A stretch of DNA of 64,000 bases from Rahnella victoriana (GTDB taxonomy: Bacteria > Pseudomonadota > Gammaproteobacteria > Enterobacterales > Enterobacteriaceae): contig NZ_SJOJ01000004.1 in the NCBI RefSeq assembly GCF_004330295.1, positions 62,001 through 126,000 on the forward strand, read 5' to 3'. Positions 57,951 to 64,000 of the stretch are shown one piece after another (position 1 is the first letter of the stretch; each line of letters starts with the position of its first letter). Under the pieces are notes generated by a model. It had not been told where the DNA came from. It worked only from the letters and a program-made list of their open reading frames with translations, and ran no database searches. Both the position numbers and the translations under genes were made by a program.

Positions 57951-59602
57951 GCGGCACCTGCCAGTTTTTTCGCCATATCATCGGCTGCTTTCAGGCCGAG
58001 AGCGGCCATGGTCAGCGTACTGTTTACCACGCTGGAAGACGGGATCGCGCCGCCGCCCGGTAACCACAGGTTAGCGTGGTCATGCGCACGACAGTTGCCG
58101 TTCACCACCGAATCTTTCGGATCGCTGCCCATGATGGTGCCGCCCATGATGTGGTTGTTGGCATTCAGGCTGGTGGTGATATTGAATTCTTCCGCCATAA
58201 ACAGGGAACCGATGTGCTCCAGCTGCTTGTGCGCGGCTTCTGCGCCTTTACGCACGTAATCGCCGACGTCGTAATGAATGTCCGGGCACGGCAGTCCGTG
58301 GGGATCTTTACGGGTGGTGCTCAGCGTCAGGCGGTTATTCGGATCCGGCAGCGGTTCGAGGCTGATGGACAAATCCACACCGAAGATTGAACGACGGCGG
58401 ATCTCTTCATCCAGCTCTTTACCCACCAGCCCCATCTGCAAGGCTTTTGAGGTGGCCGGGATCACACGGCTGATGTTGTTGAGGATCATTTTGTTGGCAG
58501 AATAATCTTTGCGGAAATCGCCGTCGCGCGGCCCCACCAGACAGCTGCTTTGTGCCGGACCACGACCGATCCACAGCGGTTCTTTGGCAATGAACGTACA
58601 GTGGAAACCGGAGTGGTCCATCATGTTACGGCCAACGTGATCAGAAGAGTTGGCGATACCGTTCGGGTTCTTGTCGTTGGCCGCCATCAGCAGCAGACGC
58701 GGCGTTTCGATGCCATTACAGGCCAGCGCGAACACTTTACCCGTGGCTTTGTGCGATTTCTTCTCACTGTCCAGCCAGTGAACGGCGGTCACGTTGTTGT
58801 TCTCGTCGGTGTCAATTTTGTAGACCACCGCTTCAGCCAGCACGACCGCACCTTTGTTCTCCGCGCGTTCCACGTGGGCAATGCCGTTATACATCGCGCC
58901 AATCGGGCAGATCGGCTGGCAGTTGTTGTTGCCACAACAGGTCGGACGGCCGTTCCACGGACGGGTACTGCGGCCCTGGGGGATCGGTACGGAGCGGTAA
59001 CCGTGCGGGTTAACGATTTCAGCGAAACGGGTGTCGCCGTAACCGTAAGGGACCTGTTCCATCGGATAGGGTTTGCTGCGTTCAGAAGGGGATTGCAGTT
59101 CCGGATCGTTCGGACCCGCTACGCCGATTTCTTCCTCAGCGCGGCAATAATAAGGTTCCAGCTCATCGTAAGAAATCGGCCAGTCACGTCCCACGCCATA
59201 CAGGGTTTTCATTTTGAAATCGTTAGGAACATGACGCCAGCAGGAAGCCGCCCAGTGCCAGGTGGTGCCGCCCACAGTGCGCAGGTAACCCTGTTTGAAG
59301 CTGCTGGCGCTCGGTCCGGTCAGATGGACGTAGTTATTTTCCGGGAAGTACAGCGGCGCAGGCGCGTTTTTGGACTGCGGGTAAAGCCCCTGGAAATCCG
59401 AACCGGCACGGTTTTCAAACGGCATGTTGCGCCAGTTTTCCACCGCCTGAGCACGTTCAATACGCAACCCGGCTTCAAGCACCAGAACAGAATGTCCCTG
59501 ACTGACCAGTTGATCGGCAATCATGCCGCCTACAACGCCGGAACCGACAACAATCACATCAGCAGACGCATCGCCGTCTGCAGTAAATTCTGGTTTTTTC
59601 AT
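57947..59602 (-). CDS. GMC-type FAD catalytic subunit of a gluconate 2-dehydrogenase-type complex
   Basis: Periplasmic flavoprotein of 551 residues that oxidises the sugar acid, probably D-gluconate to 2-ketogluconate. The Rossmann dinucleotide motif GSGVVGG is at 20-26. The cysteine set C222, C223, C228, C232 (TCCGNNNCQPICPIG) matches the 3Fe-4S ligands of bacterial FAD glucose dehydrogenases. C-terminal blocks NNHIMGGTIMG and LWLPGGGAIPSSSVVNSTLT hold the catalytic His/Asn region. It has no signal peptide of its own and is probably carried out by the Tat signal of the small subunit. It overlaps the small-subunit gene by one base (TGATG) and the cytochrome gene by four, a tight operon. Confidence 0.93.
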   Translation of the reverse strand: MKKPEFTADGDASADVIVVGSGVVGGMIADQLVSQGHSVLVLEAGLRIERAQAVENWRNMPFENRAGSDFQGLYPQSKNAPAPLYFPENNYVHLTGPSASSFKQGYLRTVGGTTWHWAASCWRHVPNDFKMKTLYGVGRDWPISYDELEPYYCRAEEEIGVAGPNDPELQSPSERSKPYPMEQVPYGYGDTRFAEIVNPHGYRSVPIPQGRSTRPWNGRPTCCGNNNCQPICPIGAMYNGIAHVERAENKGAVVLAEAVVYKIDTDENNNVTAVHWLDSEKKSHKATGKVFALACNGIETPRLLLMAANDKNPNGIANSSDHVGRNMMDHSGFHCTFIAKEPLWIGRGPAQSSCLVGPRDGDFRKDYSANKMILNNISRVIPATSKALQMGLVGKELDEEIRRRSIFGVDLSISLEPLPDPNNRLTLSTTRKDPHGLPCPDIHYDVGDYVRKGAEAAHKQLEHIGSLFMAEEFNITTSLNANNHIMGGTIMGSDPKDSVVNGNCRAHDHANLWLPGGGAIPSSSVVNSTLTMAALGLKAADDMAKKLAGAA

Positions 59603-60219
59603 CAGGCTTTGCTCACAACATTTGTTTCAGAAGGATTGGTAAAACGATCGGCGTTCATGGATTCAGGCATCGCGGCAGCAGGCGGCGCAGCGGTGAAATA
59701 CAGCGGACCGTTGCCGCAGTAAGTCGGCACAATCAGGCCGTCACTGACCGGGCGATACATCAGCGCGTCTTTATAGGAGATAAGAATGGAATCGGTTCCA
59801 TGCCCGACCGTGCCGGTATACCAGGCGGTGACGATGGCGGTCACCAGTTCACCCAGACCATTTTGTTTCGCCACTTCCTGCAAATCTTTTGCCGCCTGAC
59901 CTGGTTTCACCAGCGCGTGCAGTTTGCTGACCTGCGCAGGGAAGTCGGGTTGAGAGCGGTAAAAGGCGTTGAAAATCTGGGCGGAAGTCCCTTCGCTGAT
60001 ATTTTTATGCTCAGTGATGGCCTGTGAAACCAGATAGAACTGACCGAAAATGACCGGATCCTGAGCAGCGGTTTCTTTCTCCGCCTGGCTGAGGAACGGG
60101 AAGCCGAGCAGGGTGGTGGCCACCATGGCGGACGTCAGTCCTTTCAGCAGTTCACGACGACTGAAACCGGTTCCATTTTCGGGTGTATTGCTTCCAATGA
60201 TTGAAGGATCGTTTTCCAT
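59602..60219 (-). CDS. Small (Tat-signal) subunit of a gluconate 2-dehydrogenase-type complex
   Basis: Subunit 3 family protein (gluconate_2-dh3), about 205 residues. A twin-arginine signal FSRRELLKGLTS followed by a hydrophobic stretch and a cleavage-like site near SQA-E suggests that it leads the folded FAD subunit through the Tat pathway. The mature part contains the usual ITAWYTG-like block (VTAIVTAWYTGTVGHG) and SYKDALMYRPVSDGLIVPTYCGNGPLYF. The frame is open to TTG 60252; I prefer ATG 60219, which has a GAGAAAGAG stretch just upstream, while the TTG has none. It is the first gene of the operon. Confidence 0.9.
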   Translation of the reverse strand: MENDPSIIGSNTPENGTGFSRRELLKGLTSAMVATTLLGFPFLSQAEKETAAQDPVIFGQFYLVSQAITEHKNISEGTSAQIFNAFYRSQPDFPAQVSKLHALVKPGQAAKDLQEVAKQNGLGELVTAIVTAWYTGTVGHGTDSILISYKDALMYRPVSDGLIVPTYCGNGPLYFTAAPPAAAMPESMNADRFTNPSETNVVSKA

Positions 60220-60252
60220 CTCTTTCTCGCTGGGATTGGGTTGTTTTGCCAA

Positions 60253-60900
60253 ACGGCAGTGAATTCGCGTATCTGATTCTTATTATAATTTGCGTAATGC
60301 GAGATTTATCAGCGGGTTAGTTTCTGCCGATGTGTGTCGCGATAGGGTATACCACTTATAACGGTGCGGATGATAAGCCAAAGAAGAGGGATTTGTGCAA
60401 ACAAATTGTGCGGATTTATTAACATTAGATCCGCAATTTAACGTATGATGCGCGGCGGTAAAAATTGTAACCAACCGGTTCATTTCAGACTGAAATTAAC
60501 AGAGTGACTGAACGACCCGCTGAGGTAAAAATTCACTATCTTATTGATAATAAGAGTTTTGTGAGATTTACCTGAGTTTCCAAAGCTTTCTATTTGTATA
60601 TAAAATGTAAACAAATAAGCAATTAAAAGTAGCGTCAATTGATTAAAATGGTTGTGAATCAACACGGAAAAGGTTACAAATAAGCCAAAATGAGATCTGC
60701 CTCGCAGAACAGGTGAGAGCAGAGATAAAAATGACGGTGGTCTGCCGTTTTGTATCCGGTGACGTTAATTTAATGTTAATTATTTGAACGGAATGTGGGC
60801 AAAGCTCAGCCTGTCGGCTATAACTTAAACAGTGCGGTTGTAGCCATTTTGTAAAAATATCGTGTAAATGATTTGAATGAATCATTGTCTGGGGAACCAC
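60253..60900. other. AT-rich intergenic region between the dehydrogenase operon and yejG
   Basis: About 650 bases without a supportable gene; the short frames here are AT-driven and lack ribosome-binding sites. It must hold the promoter of the dehydrogenase operon (minus strand) and of yejG (plus strand). An exact 8-bp palindrome AACCGGTT at 60473-60480 recalls the CCGG-centred site in front of idnO. TTGATT and AATCAA form a 6-bp inverted repeat with a 12-base gap near 60640-60665. No clear -35/-10 pair. Confidence 0.5.
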
Positions 60901-61245
60901 GTGAATAATATCCAACTTTCGGTAGTACATCGTTTGCCGCAAAGTTATCGCTGGTTATCAGGGTTTGCGGGTATCAAAGTTGAACCGATTCCGCTGCCGG
61001 GTAACGAGGAAGATAACAATCTGATCGGCCTGAAACTGCTCAGCCATGAGGGCGAATTCGCCTGGCAGGTGATGCATCAGCTGACCGATGCCTTAGAAGA
61101 TATTCAGGTAAAAGCGGCGATTGTTGAAATTGACGGTGAGCCTTGTCTGTTCGTGCATCGTGAAGATGAAAGCGCCACCTTGTGCTGCCTGAAAAACATC
61201 GGCGCGGCGATCGCGGAATCTGTCACCGCACTTTATCCTTTCTGA
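60901..61245 (+). CDS. yejG: YejG family protein
   Basis: A 114-residue cytoplasmic protein, the E. coli YejG length. The function is poorly known; it is linked to aminoglycoside tolerance in E. coli as far as I recall. Conserved segments are IQLSVVHRLPQSYRW, GFAGIKVEPIP, LKLLSHEGEFAWQVM and GEPCLFVHREDE. The start is GTG 60901 with GGGGA five to six bases upstream; the frame extends to an ATG at 60877 that adds a non-conserved MNHCLGNH. It converges with yejF, as in E. coli, and marks the return to the conserved backbone after the sugar-acid block. Confidence 0.93.
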   Translation: MNNIQLSVVHRLPQSYRWLSGFAGIKVEPIPLPGNEEDNNLIGLKLLSHEGEFAWQVMHQLTDALEDIQVKAAIVEIDGEPCLFVHREDESATLCCLKNIGAAIAESVTALYPF

Positions 61246-61247
61246 CA

Positions 61248-61273
61248 CGCCTGAATTGTCACTCCTTCAGGCG
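61248..61273. terminator. Stem-loop between yejG and yejF (weak terminator)
   Basis: A perfect 8-bp stem CGCCTGAA / TTCAGGCG with a 10-nt loop just after the yejG stop. There is no T run, so it may act only weakly or as an mRNA 3' end. Confidence 0.5.
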
Positions 61274-61288
61274 CGTTGATCCTGTGTA

Positions 61289-62896
61289 TCAGGATGTCGT
61301 ATCGAAAGCATCTGACGCGGCCAGCAATTCGCGGGTGTAAGCCTGCTGCGGCGCGGTAAAAATCTGCTCGCAATCTCCCTGTTCCACCACTTCCCCGTTG
61401 CGTAACACTAACAACTGATGGCACAACGCCCGCACCACATGCAAATCATGGCTGATAAACAGATAGGTCAGGCCGTGGCGTTGCTGTAATTCACTCAAAA
61501 TGGTCAGGATTTGCGCCTGTACCGACTTATCCAGGGACGATGTGGGTTCATCAAGGATCAGCATTTCCGGCTGGAGGATCAGTGCGCGGGCAATCGCAAT
61601 ACGCTGGCGCTGGCCGCCGGAAAACTCGGTCGGGTAACGGTGGCGGGACTGCGGATCTAACCCCACTTCCTGCATCGCGCGGATCACTTCTGCGTCGCGT
61701 TCCTGTTCACTCACGTTGCGGTGCACTAACAACCCCTCGGCAATAATCTGCCCGACGGTAAAACGCGGATTCAGTGCCGAGAAGGGATCCTGAAACACCA
61801 CCTGGATCCGGCTGCGGAACGGCAGCATTTTCTTGCGGGAGAACGTATGCAGCGGCTGGCCGTCAAACCAGATTTCGCCCTGTGACTTCATCAGACGCAG
61901 GAGTGCCAGCCCGGTGGTGCTTTTGCCGGAACCGGATTCGCCCACCACGCCGAGACTTTCTCCGCGACGCAGCTGAAAACTGACCTGATTCACCGCATGT
62001 TTGATGCTGACCGTGCGGCGCAACAGGCCACGCCGGACCGGAAAACCGACATCCAGATTTTTCACCTCCAGCAGAACGGGCTGTTCGCCATTCAGCGGCT
62101 GTGGGCGTCCCTGAGGTTCGGCCAGTAACAGCTGGCGGGTGTAGGGATGCTGAGGCTGGCTGAACAGCGTGCTGCGCGGTTGCTGCTCAACAACGCGTCC
62201 GTGTTGCATTACCGCCACGGTGTCCGCCAGACGGCGCACAATGCGCAGGTTATGGGTGATAAACAGCATCGCCATGCCCATTTCCTGCCTGAGTTCGGCA
62301 AGCAGCGATAAAATCTGCGCCTGAACGGAGACGTCCAGCGCGGTGGTCGGTTCGTCAGCAATCAGCAATTTTGGCCGCGTCAGCACCGCCATCGCAATCA
62401 TCACGCGCTGCCGTTCACCGCCGGAAAGCTGATGCGGAAAATCCCGCAGACGCGAGGCGGCCTGACGGATACCCACGCGGTCCAGACAGCGGAGAATTTC
62501 GCCGCGCGCTGCTTCTCCGCGCAGATTGCGGTGCAGCGTCAGCACTTCGGTCAGCTGTTTTTCAATGGTATGCAGCGGATTGAGCGACACCATCGGTTCC
62601 TGAAAGATCATCGAAATCTGATTGCCGCGGATCTGCCGCAATGTCATGGCGTCGGCCTTCAGCAGCGACTGCCCGGCAAAAAGGATATCGCCCTGCGGCC
62701 AGACCACGGAAGAGGGCAGCAGGCGCAATACCGACAGTGCGGTGACGCTTTTACCGGAACCGGATTCGCCGACCAGCGCCAGCGTTTCTCCCGCATGGAT
62801 ATTCAGCGACACGTCGCTGACCACTTCGCGCTGTTCGTTCCCCTGACGGAAAGCGACGCTGAGGTTTCTGATCTGCAATAACGCGGCGTCTGTCAT
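61289..62896 (-). CDS. yejF: Peptide ABC importer ATPase YejF
   Basis: A dual-domain ATPase of 535 residues (E. coli 529) energising the YejABEF peptide importer, known for microcin C uptake and, in some pathogens, resistance to antimicrobial peptides. Both halves carry Walker A GESGSGKS. The first half has LSGGERQRVMIAMAVL and LLIADEPTTALD; the second has FSGGQRQRIAIARALI and LILDEPTSSLD. The frame extends to 62959, but ATG 62896 gives the conserved start MTDAALLQIRNLSVAF and lies one base after the yejE stop, so the two are translationally coupled. Confidence 0.97.
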   Translation of the reverse strand: MTDAALLQIRNLSVAFRQGNEQREVVSDVSLNIHAGETLALVGESGSGKSVTALSVLRLLPSSVVWPQGDILFAGQSLLKADAMTLRQIRGNQISMIFQEPMVSLNPLHTIEKQLTEVLTLHRNLRGEAARGEILRCLDRVGIRQAASRLRDFPHQLSGGERQRVMIAMAVLTRPKLLIADEPTTALDVSVQAQILSLLAELRQEMGMAMLFITHNLRIVRRLADTVAVMQHGRVVEQQPRSTLFSQPQHPYTRQLLLAEPQGRPQPLNGEQPVLLEVKNLDVGFPVRRGLLRRTVSIKHAVNQVSFQLRRGESLGVVGESGSGKSTTGLALLRLMKSQGEIWFDGQPLHTFSRKKMLPFRSRIQVVFQDPFSALNPRFTVGQIIAEGLLVHRNVSEQERDAEVIRAMQEVGLDPQSRHRYPTEFSGGQRQRIAIARALILQPEMLILDEPTSSLDKSVQAQILTILSELQQRHGLTYLFISHDLHVVRALCHQLLVLRNGEVVEQGDCEQIFTAPQQAYTRELLAASDAFDTTS

Positions 62897-62897
62897 G

Positions 62898-63950
62898 TCA
62901 GAGTGCCTCACTGTTGTGGTGTGCGGACGGATTGAAGGCGTCGCGAACCGCTTCACCAATGAAAATCAGCAATGACAGCAGGGTGGCCAGCACCACGAAC
63001 GCACTGATCCCAAGCCAGGGCGCCTGCAAATTATTCTTGCCTTCCATCAGCAGCGTACCCAGCGACGGAGAACCCAGCGGCAGACCGAAGCCGAGGAAAT
63101 CCAGCGACGTCAGGGTGGTGATGGAGCCACAAAGGATAAACGGCAGATAGGTCAGGGTCGCAACCATTGCATTCGGCAACATATGTCGCCACATAATGGC
63201 GCGGTCACTGACGCCCATCGCCTGTGCAGCGCGGATATAATCGAAATTACGGGTGCGCAGGAATTCCGCGCGCACTACGCTGACCAGCGTCATCCAGCCG
63301 GAAAGTACGGTTATCAGCAGCAGCCACCAGAAATTCGGCTGCACCACGCTGGCCAAAATGATGATTAAAAACAGGGTCGGGATACTCGACCAGACCTCAA
63401 TAAAGCGTTGCCCCAGCAGGTCGGTCAGCCCGCCGTAATAACCCTGCGTGGCCCCGACCATAATGCCCATCACCGAGGTCAGCACGGTCAATAAAATCCC
63501 GAAGAACAGTGAAATGCGCAGGCCATAGAGGATCTGCGCCAGCACGTCGTGACCGTTGCTGTCGGTGCCCAGCCAGTTCTGCGTGGAAGGCGGCGAAGGG
63601 AAGGGCTGCGTGGTGGAAAAATTGATGGAGTGGTAACTGCTGCGGATCGGTGCCCACACTGCCCAGCCGTGGTCTTCAATCTGGCGCAGGACAAAGGGAT
63701 CCTGATAATCGGTCGGGGTTTCCAGTTCTCCGCCAAACGTGGTTTCGCTGTAATTCACCATAAAGGGCACGTACAGATGTCCCTGATAGCGTGCCAGCAG
63801 CGGTTTATCATTGGCCAGCACATTGGATAACAATACAAGAATCAGCATCGCCATGAATATCCACAGTGACCAGAAGCCCCGCCGGTTCTGGCAAAAACGC
63901 GCCCAGCGCGCCTGATTGACGATGTTCAGCTTAAAGAGACTCACGCTCAT
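62898..63950 (-). CDS. yejE: Peptide ABC importer permease YejE
   Basis: An inner-membrane permease of 350 residues (E. coli 341), of the OppC/DppC type. An N-terminal helix (about 28-47) is followed by a periplasmic segment with WLGTDSNGHDVLAQILYGLRIS, the OppC-family signature, and about five further helices. The EAA-loop equivalent is EFLRTRNFDYIRAAQAMGVSDRAIMWRHMLPN. It overlaps the yejB stop by one base (TGATG) and is one base upstream of yejF. Confidence 0.96.
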   Translation of the reverse strand: MSVSLFKLNIVNQARWARFCQNRRGFWSLWIFMAMLILVLLSNVLANDKPLLARYQGHLYVPFMVNYSETTFGGELETPTDYQDPFVLRQIEDHGWAVWAPIRSSYHSINFSTTQPFPSPPSTQNWLGTDSNGHDVLAQILYGLRISLFFGILLTVLTSVMGIMVGATQGYYGGLTDLLGQRFIEVWSSIPTLFLIIILASVVQPNFWWLLLITVLSGWMTLVSVVRAEFLRTRNFDYIRAAQAMGVSDRAIMWRHMLPNAMVATLTYLPFILCGSITTLTSLDFLGFGLPLGSPSLGTLLMEGKNNLQAPWLGISAFVVLATLLSLLIFIGEAVRDAFNPSAHHNSEAL

Positions 63951-64000
63951 CAGTGGCGGCCCTCAAAATCGATACGCGGGTCAACCAGCGTGTAAGTGAG
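63950..64000 (-). CDS. yejB: Peptide ABC importer permease YejB, C-terminal end only
   Basis: The last 16 codons and the stop (TGA) of the gene; the rest lies beyond the window. The chain ends LTYTLVDPRIDFEGRH, where LTY...DPRIDF is the usual C-terminus of OppB/DppB-type permeases. The position immediately upstream of yejE agrees with the E. coli yejABEF order. Confidence 0.9.
   Translation of the reverse strand, partial: LTYTLVDPRIDFEGRH

Noticed and set aside
60283-60942. Three short minus-strand frames upstream of yejG
   Set aside because: The region is AT-rich, the frames lack ribosome-binding sites, and one overlaps the yejG start.

Overview
The window is a chromosomal segment of a member of the Enterobacterales. 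The gene content and order suggest a Yersiniaceae-type organism (Rahnella/Ewingella/Serratia-like); the sequence alone does not fix the genus. The backbone is collinear with the E. coli K-12 map read in reverse: yfaL, ubiG, gyrA, rcsC, rcsB, rcsD, then micF and ompC, then yejM, yejL, yejK, rplY, radD, rsuA, bcr, then yejG, yejF, yejE and the end of yejB, with the same relative strands throughout. Genes are GC-rich. The long non-coding stretches (about 16.1-16.6 kb, 38.0-38.6 kb, 60.3-60.9 kb) are AT-rich.

Region 1 (0.4-14.8 kb): a YfaL-type autotransporter, ubiquinone methyltransferase UbiG, DNA gyrase subunit A (with Thr at position 83), and the Rcs envelope-stress phosphorelay. rcsC converges on rcsDB, and a small unrecognised gene sits between them.

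Region 2 (14.85-37.83 kb) is accessory relative to E. coli, where rcsD and micF-ompC are close together. It holds an MFS transporter and a BapA-type giant adhesin of about 4,677 residues with 42 Ig-like repeats, four sets of which form a 1.2-kb higher-order repeat. These are followed by its apparent type I secretion system (TolC-like channel, ABC ATPase with a degenerate C39-like domain, HlyD-like adaptor) and a Sel1-repeat protein.

Region 3 (38.1-46.3 kb): the small RNA MicF with a marbox-like site, porin OmpC, a MarA/SoxS-size AraC regulator, two possible tiny membrane proteins, an FtsI-like transpeptidase, dinI with a LexA box, a glutathionyl-hydroquinone reductase, and yejM-yejL.

Region 4 (46.5-52.2 kb): yejK, rplY, radD, rsuA, bcr. 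Region 5 (52.2-60.2 kb) is a second accessory block, inserted between bcr and yejG, for sugar-acid oxidation: an anion:cation symporter-type MFS protein, a LacI-type regulator, idnO, a second SDR, and a three-subunit membrane-bound FAD dehydrogenase of the gluconate 2-dehydrogenase type. CRP-like sites lie in front of several of these genes. Region 6 (60.9-64.0 kb): yejG and the distal half of the YejABEF peptide ABC importer, cut by the window edge.

Two 131-bp palindrome-ended elements (35607-35737 and 47504-47634) and two solo half-elements (30732-30753 and 52189-52210) form a dispersed repeat family placed just behind stop codons.
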